A stretch of DNA of 64,000 nucleotides from contig NZ_PIQF01000001.1 of NCBI RefSeq assembly GCF_003987275.1, positions 434,001 to 498,000 of the forward strand, given 5' to 3'. The DNA comes from Idiomarina seosinensis (GTDB lineage Bacteria; Pseudomonadota; Gammaproteobacteria; Enterobacterales; Alteromonadaceae). Under the pieces are notes generated by a model. The model had not been told where the DNA came from. It saw only the letters and a list, made by a program, of their open reading frames with translations, and searched no databases. The translations under genes were made by a program, and so were the position numbers. Below, in pieces: positions 18,935 through 28,371 of the stretch (its first letter is position 1; each line of letters begins with the position of its first letter).

Positions 18935-20290
18935 TTAGTCGGTAATGACTTTATAGCATGGATGATACACCGAACCTGGCAGTTTCATACGCCCTTGTTC
19001 GACGAATGCACGCAGTAACTCGTCCAAACGTTTCATCAGACTTTGTTCGCCATGTATGGTAAACACGCCATTTTTGCGAATTTGACGAATACCTTCATCT
19101 TTAACATTACCCGCAACAATAGCTGAGAAAGCACGACGTAAATCGGCGGCAAGTTTCTCTTTTGGCTGATCTGGATGCAGGTTTAGTGACGCCACATTTT
19201 CATGAGTCGGAATAAATGGACGCTGAAATTCTTCGTTGATTTTTAGTGTCCAGTTAAAGTAGTACGCATCACCCGAATCGCGGCGATATTGCTTAACCGT
19301 GGCCATACCCGCATGCATATGTTGTGCAACAGTGGCTGGGTCATCAATAATAATCCGATACAGGTCTCTGGCTTCAGCGCCAATAGTGGAGGCGATAAAT
19401 TCATCAAGAGCTTCAAAATAAGCGCGTGATGATTCAGGCCCGGTTAAAATAACCGGCAGACTTTGTTGCTTATTATCCGGGTGCATTAAAATACCCAATA
19501 AATACAGCAATTCTTCTGCGGTCCCTGCACCACCGGGAAATATAACAATACCGTGCGCTGAGCGAACGAAAGCTTCTAACCGTTTTTCAATATCCGGCAG
19601 AATAACCAGTTCATTAACAATGGGGTTCGGGGGCTCTGCAGCAATAATACCGGGCTCGGTTAAACCCAGGTAACGACCACCGCTAATTCGCTGCTTGGCG
19701 TGACCAATGGTGGCTCCTTTCATTGGTCCTTTCATTGCGCCAGGACCACAACCAGTACAGATATTTAGACCACGCAAACCTAAATGATAGCCCACCTGCT
19801 TGGTGTACTTATATTCAATCTCGTTAATTGAATGACCACCCCAACAGACTACCATGCTGGGTTCTTCCATCGGTTTTAAGGTGCGAGCATTACGTAAAAT
19901 ATCGAATACAACGTGCGTCAGTGTCGACCCATCGGCTGCCTGCAGTTCTGCTTCAGAATAGCGTTCACCGGTAAATAAAATATCACGCAGTACTGATTCC
20001 AGTAATTCGCGTATACCCGCGATAACTTCGCCATCAACAAAAGCCTCTTCGGGCGGCTCAATAAGCTCCAGCTTAATACCGCGCTCTTTGCGGATAATAT
20101 TAACCTGAAAGTCTTTGTAGGCATCATAGATATCGGCGCTGCTGTCGGTATGACTACCGGCATTTAGAACAGCCAGGCAGCAATTACGAAAAAGTTTATA
20201 CAGATGGCTGTTGGAAGATTGCTTCAGTCGTTCAATTTCTAATTGTGATAGCAGGGACATGCTGCCCTGCGGGGAAATACTTGCTCTCAT
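18935..20290 (-). CDS. ppnN: Pyrimidine/purine nucleotide 5'-monophosphate nucleosidase PpnN
   Basis: The 451-residue protein is close to E. coli PpnN (YgdH, 454 residues), from [19 protein letters not shown] at the N-terminus to a C-terminal domain. The central LOG-type nucleosidase core has [13 protein letters not shown] and the motif [16 protein letters not shown] (about 250-265). PpnN cleaves nucleoside monophosphates to base and ribose 5-phosphate and is activated by (p)ppGpp in E. coli. It lies 42 nt downstream of a diguanylate cyclase gene and 14 nt upstream of the DUF3192 gene. Confidence 0.95.
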   Translation of the reverse strand: MRASISPQGSMSLLSQLEIERLKQSSNSHLYKLFRNCCLAVLNAGSHTDSSADIYDAYKDFQVNIIRKERGIKLELIEPPEEAFVDGEVIAGIRELLESVLRDILFTGERYSEAELQAADGSTLTHVVFDILRNARTLKPMEEPSMVVCWGGHSINEIEYKYTKQVGYHLGLRGLNICTGCGPGAMKGPMKGATIGHAKQRISGGRYLGLTEPGIIAAEPPNPIVNELVILPDIEKRLEAFVRSAHGIVIFPGGAGTAEELLYLLGILMHPDNKQQSLPVILTGPESSRAYFEALDEFIASTIGAEARDLYRIIIDDPATVAQHMHAGMATVKQYRRDSGDAYYFNWTLKINEEFQRPFIPTHENVASLNLHPDQPKEKLAADLRRAFSAIVAGNVKDEGIRQIRKNGVFTIHGEQSLMKRLDELLRAFVEQGRMKLPGSVYHPCYKVITD

Positions 20291-20332
20291 TCTTTTAATT
20301 TACTCCTGTTAACCAGCGTCCGGCCATTGCGC

Positions 20333-21895
20333 TTATTTATCTTCGTTGGCGCTAACTAATTGATCGCGGCCTCTTCGCTTGGCTTCATAAAGTGCCTTGT
20401 CGGCGGCTTCAAAGACAGTCACTACCGTGTCACTGTCTTGCTTAAATTGTGCAATACCAGCAGAGATAGTAATGCGAATATCATCATTTTTAAACTTAAA
20501 AGGAATATTACCAATTTTTTCGCGGGCAATTTCCAGTCGTTGTAACGCCTGCTCAAGTTCCGTTTGCGGGAAGATGATGACAAACTCTTCGCCGCCATAA
20601 CGGCAAACAAAGTCAGATGACTTTACGGATTTACGCAACATACTGGCCAGTACCTGTAAGGTTTTGTCACCGGCAATATGGCCAAAGTTATCATTGATGC
20701 GTTTAAATAGGTCGATATCGGCAACAGCGATACACAGAGGTTCTTTATAACGTGCCCAGCGTTCAAATTCGACCTCCAGCCGTTCTTCAAAGGCAGCTCG
20801 ATTCGGCAACTTAGTCAACGAATCTTGCAGGCTCTTAAACTTTTGTTCAGCCAGCTGGCGTTTGTATTGTTCAACTTGACGCTCTAAGTGTTGCAGGCGC
20901 ACTGAAACGGTTTGATACTGAGTTTCAAAATTACGCCGCTCATCGTTCTCTAACGTAAATTTCTGCTCGAGCGCCTGATTAATTGAACTCATATGAGCGC
21001 TAACTTGCTCTTTTAACTCAGCCAGTTGAGTGGCTTTACTCACCGAATCATTAAGCTGCTGCATGTTCACCAGCAGTTGTTTGTTTAAGGCGCCGCTGCG
21101 CTGATCAAACTCGCCTTTCGACTTCAGAGTTTGTTGCAACGCTCCCTGTACCAACCCCAGTGTTTGGTTTAATTCAAGTAAAAAGCTTTGCGCCGACTGG
21201 CGCTCGTCGTTAATACTTTTAAATATTTCTTTAATCAGCTCCAGCACTAACTCAATAAATTGTTCTGCGCTAACCGGCTGAGCCAAGCGCGCCTTTATGC
21301 GCTGCACCAGCTGCCCGGTCGCGCCATCAAATTCTACTTGATTAAGCAAGTTAAGCAGTTGTTTACTGGGTACCGCTGAGTCTCTATGTTCCCCATTCTT
21401 GGGAGCTTGGGATAAACTTGCTGAGGGATCAGTAAGTAGCTCAAGAAAGCTTAACAAGATTGGAACGTAATGGCTCAAAGCGATACTGGGAGATTCCATT
21501 TGATCTTCAATCGCGTTCAGCTTTGTACGCAACTTAGGTGGTAAACTCTGTTGGCGCAAATAGGTTAGCGTAGCTCTCGTTTGCTCACTGGTTTGTTTAA
21601 GCTGACGCTGAATATTTAAGGTATGCTTTTGAATTAACGTTTGCGTGTCGTTGATGGTGGATTCTAGTACCGCCATGCTAGCATTACGTTGCAGTAGGCC
21701 CCGTAGCTTGACCAGCTTACTATCAAGTTCATGATCTACACCAGAACAGGCATGAGTTAATTTAACGACTAGCTCTGACAAGGTGTTGTAATCACGGTTG
21801 TACTGGTTTTCCAGTTGCTTGCGTGACTGAATACTTTGCTGCAGTCGCTGACTTAACTGCTTGATTTTTGCTTCTGCGGTGTTGGTGTTATTCAA
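20333..21895 (-). CDS. Diguanylate cyclase with long N-terminal coiled coil
   Basis: The 520-residue protein has helical, glutamine-rich coiled coil over roughly residues 1-345 with no membrane helix or signal peptide, then a GGDEF domain beginning at DSLTKLPNRAAFEERL (about 357). The active-site loop is GGEEF (434-438), an active form. The inhibitory I-site position five residues before it reads KSSD (425-428) instead of RxxD, so product inhibition may be weakened. It should make c-di-GMP in the cytoplasm; no sensor domain is recognisable. It precedes ppnN on the same strand. Confidence 0.92.
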   Translation of the reverse strand: MNNTNTAEAKIKQLSQRLQQSIQSRKQLENQYNRDYNTLSELVVKLTHACSGVDHELDSKLVKLRGLLQRNASMAVLESTINDTQTLIQKHTLNIQRQLKQTSEQTRATLTYLRQQSLPPKLRTKLNAIEDQMESPSIALSHYVPILLSFLELLTDPSASLSQAPKNGEHRDSAVPSKQLLNLLNQVEFDGATGQLVQRIKARLAQPVSAEQFIELVLELIKEIFKSINDERQSAQSFLLELNQTLGLVQGALQQTLKSKGEFDQRSGALNKQLLVNMQQLNDSVSKATQLAELKEQVSAHMSSINQALEQKFTLENDERRNFETQYQTVSVRLQHLERQVEQYKRQLAEQKFKSLQDSLTKLPNRAAFEERLEVEFERWARYKEPLCIAVADIDLFKRINDNFGHIAGDKTLQVLASMLRKSVKSSDFVCRYGGEEFVIIFPQTELEQALQRLEIAREKIGNIPFKFKNDDIRITISAGIAQFKQDSDTVVTVFEAADKALYEAKRRGRDQLVSANEDK

Positions 21896-22154
21896 AGCGA
21901 GACCTTACTTTTTACTGGGCCATTTACTGAGCCATTTACTAAATCATAGGAACTAGCGTAAATACTGCATAGTAAAGCTGAATTACACTTTCTATTGTAC
22001 GTTTTCTAGTGTCCAAGAACCACCGCTGATTGTTTAATTATCATTAAACTATTGATCCATGGCGTTAAACGCATTGGCTCTAGTTGCGCCCAAAGTTATG
22101 ATAGCCTTAAGCTCACAGTGTCATATAGAAAATAAAAAAACCAGAGGTTTGATC
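21896..22154. other. Divergent intergenic region
   Basis: About 260 bp lie between the diguanylate cyclase start (minus) and the M61 peptidase start (plus). It is AT-rich and must carry both promoters. An ATG at 22059 is in frame with the peptidase but would add 32 residues ahead of a clean signal peptide, so I leave it out of the gene. Confidence 0.5.
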
Positions 22155-23948
22155 GTGTTAAAGAAAAGCTTATTGAGTGTTGCAGTTGCACTGGCAGCTA
22201 TGCCAGCTGTTGCTGATGTGGACTACAAAATTGATTTAACCGAGCCGACGCACCACACCGGCGACGTTCAGATTACCTTCCCGGCGACCGATAAAGATTA
22301 CCTGGATATAAAAATGCCGGCCTGGCGCACAGGCTATTATCGCATTTTAAATTTAGCCAATGGCGTTCGAGATTTTCAGGTAATGACGGAAGACGGCGAT
22401 TCGCTGAACTGGCACAAACTGGATAAAAGCACCTGGCGGGTTGAACTGCCAGCTAACGCCAGAGCCGAAGATATTGTCGTCGAGTATCAGATTTATGCCG
22501 ACTTATTGGGCCGCCGCGCACGCCATATTGATGACTCACATGCTTATTTAGACGCCTCAGCGGTATTTATGTATGCCGACGAGTACCGTCAGGAACCCGT
22601 CTCAGTGTCACTGGAGGTGCAGGATTCGTGGCGCAGTGTATCAGGCATGGATAGTACCGACGATCATCGCTTTGTGGCCGATAATTGGGATATCTTAGTC
22701 GATAGCCCGATCGAAACAGGCATCAACAAACTGTTCAAGTTCGAAGTGGATGATCGCGATTATGAAGTAGTGTTTTGGGGCGAGGGTAACTATGACGCTG
22801 AGCAAACCGTCGCTGACCTTAAAAAATTGGTCACTACCGGGCCTGAGATTTGGCAAGGCTACCCCTACCAACGCTATGTGTTTATGATCCACGCAACATC
22901 CGGGGCAGGGGGCGCGACCGAGCACCGCAACTCGACCATTATTCAGCGCCCTCGTTACAGCTATGGTAGCCGCGAAGACTATCTGTCGTTTATGTCGACC
23001 GCGTCGCATGAATTCGTGCATACGTGGAACGTTAAGGCCTACCGCCCGGCACCATTGGTTCCATACGACTATCAAAAAGAAAATTACACAGAGCTATTCT
23101 GGATTGCCGAAGGCTCCACCAGCTATTTCCAGGATCACTTGTTGCTAAAAGCCGATATCATGGAGCCTAATGAGTACTTTGAGCGACTGTCAAAAGACAT
23201 CGAGAAATATTATCGCAAACCAGGCACTGACGTTATGTCGGTGGCGGAAGCATCGTTTGAAGCCTGGAGTGACCAATACGGTGATCGGGCTCAAAACTTC
23301 TCGGTGAATATTTATGCCGAAGGTGCGACGATCTCCTGGTTGCTGGATATGGCATTAATAGAAGCCACTGACGGTGAAGTCAGTTACCGCGATGTGCATA
23401 ATGAGTTGTACCAGCGCTTTGATGCCGATGAAGTCGGCTTTGTCAGTGACGACGTACTGACCATTTTAGAGGACCTGACCGGCAAGTCCTGGCAGGACTG
23501 GTGGGCAACCAACGTTAAGGCACCGGTTGCCGATGTGCCATTTGCAGAAATGCTACAGACAGTCGGCCTGGAACTGACCTTTAAGTCAGACGATGAGCAA
23601 CTGCCCTGGGTTGGCTGGAAAGGCTCTGAGTCCGCAGAGGGCGTTAAACTGACCAGGGTTGAGCGCAACAGTCCCGCCTGGAATGCTGGTTTTACCCCAG
23701 GCGATGTGATTGTTGCCTATGATGATCACCGCGCTGCCGGTGGGCGTTTTAAAGAAGCTATCAGCGAGTATCAGGTGGGTGACGAAGTTGAAGTGACTTT
23801 CTTCCGTCGCGACCAGTTGCAGCAAACAACGATAGTGATTGGTGAAGAGCAACATACCGGCGCTACTATCGTGCCTGTTAAAGAGCCAACGGCTAAACAA
23901 CAAGCACGTTTTTTACAGTGGCTGAATATTCCTCACCCTAACGCTTAA
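22155..23948 (+). CDS. Secreted M61-family metallopeptidase with PDZ domain
   Basis: I chose the GTG at 22155: an AGAGG site is 6 nt upstream and the product begins with a signal peptide, MLKKSLLSVAVALAAMPAVA. The resulting 597-residue protein has an M61 N-terminal domain and the zinc motif HEFVH at residues 285-289, with a likely third ligand Glu319 in WIAEGSTSYF. A C-terminal PDZ domain covers about residues 490-570 (GVKLTRVERNSPAWNAGF). M61 members are glycyl aminopeptidases or related periplasmic proteases. It is convergent with queF. Confidence 0.9.
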   Translation: MLKKSLLSVAVALAAMPAVADVDYKIDLTEPTHHTGDVQITFPATDKDYLDIKMPAWRTGYYRILNLANGVRDFQVMTEDGDSLNWHKLDKSTWRVELPANARAEDIVVEYQIYADLLGRRARHIDDSHAYLDASAVFMYADEYRQEPVSVSLEVQDSWRSVSGMDSTDDHRFVADNWDILVDSPIETGINKLFKFEVDDRDYEVVFWGEGNYDAEQTVADLKKLVTTGPEIWQGYPYQRYVFMIHATSGAGGATEHRNSTIIQRPRYSYGSREDYLSFMSTASHEFVHTWNVKAYRPAPLVPYDYQKENYTELFWIAEGSTSYFQDHLLLKADIMEPNEYFERLSKDIEKYYRKPGTDVMSVAEASFEAWSDQYGDRAQNFSVNIYAEGATISWLLDMALIEATDGEVSYRDVHNELYQRFDADEVGFVSDDVLTILEDLTGKSWQDWWATNVKAPVADVPFAEMLQTVGLELTFKSDDEQLPWVGWKGSESAEGVKLTRVERNSPAWNAGFTPGDVIVAYDDHRAAGGRFKEAISEYQVGDEVEVTFFRRDQLQQTTIVIGEEQHTGATIVPVKEPTAKQQARFLQWLNIPHPNA

Positions 23949-23954
23949 TAATAA

Positions 23955-24791
23955 CTACTGACGCGCCAGTCGACCCGTGGCTGGCGCTTCTTCAAAGTTA
24001 GATCGAAACGGATTAATGTCCAGACCGCCGCGCCGCGTATAGCGCGCGTATACGCTTAACTTGTTAAAGCCCAGCTGCGATAGATCCTGAAAAATACGCT
24101 CCACGCACTGCTCATGAAATTCGTTGTGACGTCGGAAACTGACCAGATAACGCAGTAGTGATGCCCGATCCAGTTGCGGACCGAAACCGTGAATATAAAC
24201 AGACCCCCAGTCAGGCTGGTTAGTGATTAGGCAGTTTGATTTCAATAGATGACTTTTTACCGACAGCTCGTGTGTTGCGCCGTCATCGTCGATACACAGC
24301 AACTGCGGGTCATAGTCATAGCTGTCAATAGTAATATCCTGTTGGTCAATCAGCTCGCCGGGTAAGTCATCTATCACCTCATTGCTGATGGCGGTTACCG
24401 GTTTTAGCGAAACCTCAACCGTAGCGCCTGCACACGCAGAAAGATCGGTTTGCATGCTGGCTGTGACCTCGGCCCAGTCCTCAAACCGACTCTCATTAAA
24501 GCTATTCAGATACAATTTAAAAGACTTAGACTCAATTAAATTAGGGCTGTCCGCGGGCACCGTAAAATAGCCAACGGCAACCTGCGGTAGTCCCTTTTTA
24601 TTCAGCCATGAAATTTCGTAACCGGTCCAATAATCGAGCCCGTGAAAAGGCAACGGATTGTGCTGGCTAATTCCGATGGGCTCACGGTTCAGCGAGCGGG
24701 GGACAGCCATCAGTTGACTGGCATCGTATTGGGTCGGGTATTCGGTGGCTTGCCCGAGCTTGAGATGATCAAGCGAGTTGTTCTTTGGCAT
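23955..24791 (-). CDS. queF: NADPH-dependent 7-cyano-7-deazaguanine reductase
   Basis: From the ATG giving [13 protein letters not shown] the protein is 278 residues, near the 282 of the E. coli two-domain type. The substrate motif ESKS is at 87-90, the nucleophile Cys187 in [15 protein letters not shown] and the proton donor Asp194 nearby; the E. coli equivalents are Cys190 and Asp197. QueF reduces preQ0 to preQ1 for queuosine in tRNA. The start region overlaps that of a possible longer syd reading; with the starts chosen here, the two genes diverge with a 59-nt gap. Confidence 0.95.
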   Translation of the reverse strand: MPKNNSLDHLKLGQATEYPTQYDASQLMAVPRSLNREPIGISQHNPLPFHGLDYWTGYEISWLNKKGLPQVAVGYFTVPADSPNLIESKSFKLYLNSFNESRFEDWAEVTASMQTDLSACAGATVEVSLKPVTAISNEVIDDLPGELIDQQDITIDSYDYDPQLLCIDDDGATHELSVKSHLLKSNCLITNQPDWGSVYIHGFGPQLDRASLLRYLVSFRRHNEFHEQCVERIFQDLSQLGFNKLSVYARYTRRGGLDINPFRSNFEEAPATGRLARQ

Positions 24792-24850
24792 TAGTAGACT
24801 CCGCACGTACAATGCTTAATATTCTAAAGCGAATTAACAGTGAGTACCAG

Positions 24851-25399
24851 ATGAGTGATGCATTGGATAGTTTAATGGCGCGCTACCAGGAACAGGTAGA
24901 GCCGTTGGTAACCGAGTACGTCGAAGAATGGCAGAGTCCTATTTATCAGCAGCCGATCGACGACGATAATGTGAATTGGTTGCCCTGTCGGCAACAGCCA
25001 GCGCTGGATTTTGAAGCGCTCGAGTCCGCTTTAGAAGTTAGCTTTCATTCGTCCGTAAAAACGTTTTACGGGCGCTGGTATGCGGGTGACTTAAAAGTAG
25101 AGTTTCGGCAGGATGATGAGCAACACCCAATTTCGCTGCTACAGGTACAAGGGCCAGAAGACGCTGAGCGACTATTACAAAACCTGACCGGGCATGTGTT
25201 AATGAAGCGAAAACTAAAGCAGCCCATAACGGTTTTTATTGGCCTTGCCGAAGAAGCCGACGACTTATTAATTTCGATTGATAATGACAGTGGGGAAATT
25301 GGGCTGGAGTGGATAGGCAAGACACAGCATCAGTGTTTGAGCAGTAATTTGGATGAGTTTTTACAGCAATGTTCGCCAATTAGTGGTGAAAATCACTAA
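24851..25399 (+). CDS. syd: SecY-interacting protein Syd
   Basis: The chosen ATG gives MSDALDSLMARYQEQVEPLV and a 182-residue protein, matching E. coli Syd (181 residues). An upstream in-frame start at 24785 would run back into the queF start and is not needed. Conserved text includes VKTFYGRWYAGDLKVEF, LTGHVLMKRKLKQP (about residues 112-125) and the ending SSNLDEFL. Syd binds cytosolic SecY and affects translocon quality. The adjacent queF and nearby ppnN and truC match a conserved enterobacterial neighbourhood. Confidence 0.9.
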   Translation: MSDALDSLMARYQEQVEPLVTEYVEEWQSPIYQQPIDDDNVNWLPCRQQPALDFEALESALEVSFHSSVKTFYGRWYAGDLKVEFRQDDEQHPISLLQVQGPEDAERLLQNLTGHVLMKRKLKQPITVFIGLAEEADDLLISIDNDSGEIGLEWIGKTQHQCLSSNLDEFLQQCSPISGENH

Positions 25400-25518
25400 A
25401 AGATGAGCCGTAGGATTGAACTTAAAAAAATATAAAAATCAATAAAATCAGTTATTTATAATTGTGGAATAGTAATTGCAATCTATCGCAGGAATTATCA
25501 CAAAGGGAGAATAGAAGA

Positions 25519-25896
25519 ATGAAGAAATTACCACTATTGGCTGCGGTTGTTGTTAGCTCATTGGCGCTGCAAGGGTGTGTTGTTGTTACTGAGTCAGGCT
25601 GGGAAAAAGGTGAGGCGCAGTATGACGGACATAAGCAAGAGCGAGAAAATCGTGACCAGATAGCGGCTTTACCTATGGAGTTATCAGTAACAGAGGTTAA
25701 ACAACGCCTCGGAACGCCGGAATTTACTGATCGTTGGCAGCAAGAGCATGATTATCAAGTGCTGTATTACCGTACTCACCGTACTAAGGCCGACGGTATG
25801 ACCACACGCGATGAATGCACGCCTTTGGTGTTTGTTAATGGCGAATTAACTGGAACTGGTGAATTGGCTCTCGACAGAGTCAAGAAATCTCGCTAG
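25519..25896 (+). CDS. DUF3192 family lipoprotein
   Basis: The 125-residue protein starts MKKLPLLAAVVVSSLALQGC, a lipoprotein signal with cysteine at residue 20. The domain carries the DUF3192 signature YYRTHRTKADGMTTRDECTPL, close to the paralogue at 18546. The PMELSVTEVKQRLGTPEF segment resembles SmpA/BamE folds. The start is supported by a GGGAG site 9 nt upstream and by the signal; an earlier in-frame start adds an implausible leader. Function is unknown; the residue after the lipobox is Val, so outer-membrane sorting is likely. Confidence 0.88.
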   Translation: MKKLPLLAAVVVSSLALQGCVVVTESGWEKGEAQYDGHKQERENRDQIAALPMELSVTEVKQRLGTPEFTDRWQQEHDYQVLYYRTHRTKADGMTTRDECTPLVFVNGELTGTGELALDRVKKSR

Positions 25897-25932
25897 GTTA
25901 GAGAAAAACAATAACAATAGTAAGGGTATAGG

Positions 25933-26586
25933 ATGTCGGAGTCGGCTGAACAACACATTGTTGAATCAATAGACGGGGAATTAGTATATTTGGTCGCGGA
26001 GGACTTAAAAGCCGCGGCCTCACTGTTGTACCAAACCTATTATGATGATGACGTGTTTCGGCGTATTTTCCGCGCCGAGAAAGCGGACTACGATAAGCGC
26101 CTAAGAGCAGCTATTCGCGAAGATCTCAATGCGTTTTGGGAAAGCGGACAGCCGTTAGTCGGGGTTAGGGACGGCGACACCTTGCTGGGTGTCGCCTGTC
26201 TAACCAAGCCGGGCGAAAATTTTGGGCCGGGGCGCTTTTGGCATTGGCGTATCTCTATGTTGATGACCGCGGGCTTTTTAAGCACCAAACAAGTGCTGGA
26301 AAAAGAACGACGGATCCAACAGGCGATGCCAGATGTGCCTTATCACATGTTGGCTTTTATCGCGGTGTCACCGCAGTACCAACATCATGGGCTGGGACAG
26401 TTACTGGTCAAAGCAGTGGATACCATTCTGCAGGAAGACCCGAACTCTCATGGCGTCGGTGTCTATGTTACTCGCAATGATTACCGTGATTTCTTTGTAA
26501 AGCGTGGCTATCAGTCAATTGCGACCATAGAGATCGCGGAACTACCCGGCGAACTGCTTTTTCACCAGCGCGATAAAAACGACTAG
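25933..26586 (+). CDS. GNAT-family N-acetyltransferase
   Basis: This 217-residue protein has the GNAT acetyl-CoA pyrophosphate loop in VSPQYQHHGLGQLLV (about residues 146-160; Q-x-x-G-x-G form) and a C-terminal YVTRNDYRDFFVKRGYQ that matches GNAT motif B. The N-terminal 90 residues are helical. The substrate is unknown. It follows the DUF3192 lipoprotein by 36 nt. Its TAG stop shares the CTAG tetranucleotide with the stop of the convergent DUF3301 gene, so their ends overlap by 4 nt. Confidence 0.85.
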   Translation: MSESAEQHIVESIDGELVYLVAEDLKAAASLLYQTYYDDDVFRRIFRAEKADYDKRLRAAIREDLNAFWESGQPLVGVRDGDTLLGVACLTKPGENFGPGRFWHWRISMLMTAGFLSTKQVLEKERRIQQAMPDVPYHMLAFIAVSPQYQHHGLGQLLVKAVDTILQEDPNSHGVGVYVTRNDYRDFFVKRGYQSIATIEIAELPGELLFHQRDKND

Positions 26587-26897
26587 TGCACGGTAGGTTC
26601 GCGGAAAGCAGGTAGATCCACCCCGATCAGTTGCTGATTGTGTAGCTCAAGGTTCCCTTCGTAACGGGTTTCGCCGTCACTGCTAAATCCCATTTTAAAG
26701 GTCGCGCGCCAACCTGGCTGGCGACCTTTAAAAGACCATCGCGTTTTATCACGCCGAACATCTAAAAACTGCAGCTGTTGTTGTTTACAATAATAGCGCG
26801 CGTGCCGGTCAGCACTTTCTGATTGCTGGCGGTGTTGCCAGAACACCCAGCCGACCAAAACAATCGCTAGCAGTACTAAAACATCGACTAAATTCAT
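26583..26897 (-). CDS. DUF3301 family membrane-anchored protein
   Basis: The ATG giving MNLVDVLVLLAIVLVGWVFW yields 104 residues. One N-terminal membrane helix (2-20) is followed by a basic linker and a soluble domain with YYCKQQQLQFLDVRR and RWSFKGRQPGWRATFKM, which mark DUF3301. An upstream TTG at 26903 is possible but unneeded. The gene starts 6 nt after the DUF3549 stop. The pair commonly sits beside yqcC and truC in Shewanella and Vibrio relatives. Function is unknown. Confidence 0.85.
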   Translation of the reverse strand: MNLVDVLVLLAIVLVGWVFWQHRQQSESADRHARYYCKQQQLQFLDVRRDKTRWSFKGRQPGWRATFKMGFSSDGETRYEGNLELHNQQLIGVDLPAFREPTVH

Positions 26898-26903
26898 CGT
26901 CAA

Positions 26904-27932
26904 TCATCCCTGAGCTTGCTGGCGCAAGCGGTTGAGGGCTTCCATACAAGTTTCCGACAGCTCTCCCTGCGCTAACAGGCTGAGCAGCATCGGCCGCACA
27001 CCGGGCAGGCTAATAATATCCTGGAACAACGCATCAAATAATACCATTTCCAGCTGTGCCAGGTGCTCAACATAATGTTTGAGCGGTGTTCCATGCTCAA
27101 GCACTGGCCATAACCTGGCCGCAATAATGGTCAGCCGGTCAGCATCCATCGCCGATTGGTCTGCAAGCTCTGTCCGAATTTGTTTGCTCACGGTGCCATC
27201 TGTTGCTACCGATGCCAAGGCCCGTAAGGCGTCATTGGCAATAGCTGCGTCCGTCGAGCGAGCATGCTCGAGCAAGCCGTCGCGTAACCGAGCGGGTATT
27301 TGTTGATGCTCAAGAGCAACCGCCAGCTGCTGACGAACCGCGGCTGGATAGTCCGCAAACTGCTCGGCAATGGCGCTGGTCACTTCAGGTAACTGCTGCA
27401 GACGTGCCGCGCAATCGTGAATTCCCTGCATGCCAACGTCTTTCCAGTCACCTTGTTGCTGGTGCAAAAATTTGACCGCGTCGTCAAAGTAGAGACTGGG
27501 TGCACCATGGCGCTGCATGGCAATACGTGCGTGCAAAGCGGCGCGCTGTGTTTCGTTAGGGGTAAATAAATAGGGGTTTTGTTTTAATTGCTGCTGTTGT
27601 TCATCAGTTAATTCGCCGGTGATCTCATGACCCAGTGCATTAACCACAAATTCCAGATAATGATCGCGGGCCGCAACGTTAAGCAGCCCCCGCTCGTCCA
27701 GCGGCAATTGTAAAAACCACAGGTAGTCGTTATCGGGTTGTTTCCGGTGGCGGAAAAGGACCGCCAGTTGCGCCTGACGACGAATCGGGTAGGGGTAAGG
27801 TTGCTGCTGGCGCTCGATGCGATCAAACTGTGTGATATCCAGCTCGGTCAGGCAACGGCCAAGATCAAAAATCTGATAATCAGCCTGACCCGCCTGTAGA
27901 AACTCTCCCAACGTAGAAATTGATTGCGCCAC
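26904..27932 (-). CDS. DUF3549 family protein
   Basis: I start this at GTG 27932 because GGGAG lies 5 nt before it and the product begins MAQSISTLGEFLQAG, which fits the DUF3549 N-terminus; a TTG at 27944 is the alternative. The 342-residue product has LGRCLTELDITQFDRIE (about 30-46) and a C-terminal alpha-helical repeat region with HEAT-like text (LARVASVAT-type helices over 200-330). No membrane segment is visible. It is cotranscribed with DUF3301 and divergent from yqcC. Function is unknown. Confidence 0.82.
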   Translation of the reverse strand: MAQSISTLGEFLQAGQADYQIFDLGRCLTELDITQFDRIERQQQPYPYPIRRQAQLAVLFRHRKQPDNDYLWFLQLPLDERGLLNVAARDHYLEFVVNALGHEITGELTDEQQQQLKQNPYLFTPNETQRAALHARIAMQRHGAPSLYFDDAVKFLHQQQGDWKDVGMQGIHDCAARLQQLPEVTSAIAEQFADYPAAVRQQLAVALEHQQIPARLRDGLLEHARSTDAAIANDALRALASVATDGTVSKQIRTELADQSAMDADRLTIIAARLWPVLEHGTPLKHYVEHLAQLEMVLFDALFQDIISLPGVRPMLLSLLAQGELSETCMEALNRLRQQAQG

Positions 27933-28026
27933 AACATCTCCCAAAAACTTGAATTTTATGAACGATTAACTCACTATTGCCGGCATTATATCGGTTTTAT
28001 CGTACGAAGTGGTAACGGAGTCTCCA

Positions 28027-28371
28027 ATGGAGCAGTATCAAAAAGCGGCGCGCTTGCTCGACCGAATTGAGCGTGAGCTAAATAGTTTGGGTTTATGGCA
28101 GTCTCATCAGCCCCCGGTGCAAGCGTTGGAGAGTCAGCAACCCTTTGCTACAGACACCTTAGAGTTTCATCAGTGGCTGCAGTTTGTCATGATTCCGCGG
28201 ATGTGGGCACTGATTGACGGGCAACATCCGCTGCCGGAATCAATTGCAGTAAGCCCAATGGCCGCGCATAATTTCCGCAATGAACTGGAACAGCACGAAC
28301 AATTAATACAGTTGATTCGTGAATTTGACGTGCTGCTGAGCGGTACCGACCCTTTGCAGGACGATGTTTAG
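28027..28371 (+). CDS. yqcC: YqcC family protein (DUF446)
   Basis: The ATG at 28027 follows an ACGGAG site by 6 nt and gives MEQYQKAARLLDRIERELN, 114 residues, matching the small YqcC family. FATDTLEFHQWLQFVMIPRM (about 40-59) is the conserved core. An earlier GTG at 28009 would precede the ribosome site. YqcC is a helical protein found next to the truC pseudouridine synthase gene, as here. Its stop overlaps the truC GTG start by one nucleotide, so translation is coupled. Confidence 0.9.
   Translation: MEQYQKAARLLDRIERELNSLGLWQSHQPPVQALESQQPFATDTLEFHQWLQFVMIPRMWALIDGQHPLPESIAVSPMAAHNFRNELEQHEQLIQLIREFDVLLSGTDPLQDDV

Noticed and set aside
22059-22154. N-terminal extension of the M61 peptidase from 22059
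   Set aside because: The GTG at 22155 has a ribosome site and gives a proper signal peptide; the extension would bury it.
23963-23987. GCGCCAG/CTGGCGC hairpin at the M61-queF junction
   Set aside because: It lies within the queF coding end, has no T-run on either strand and may be coding coincidence; not listed as a terminator.
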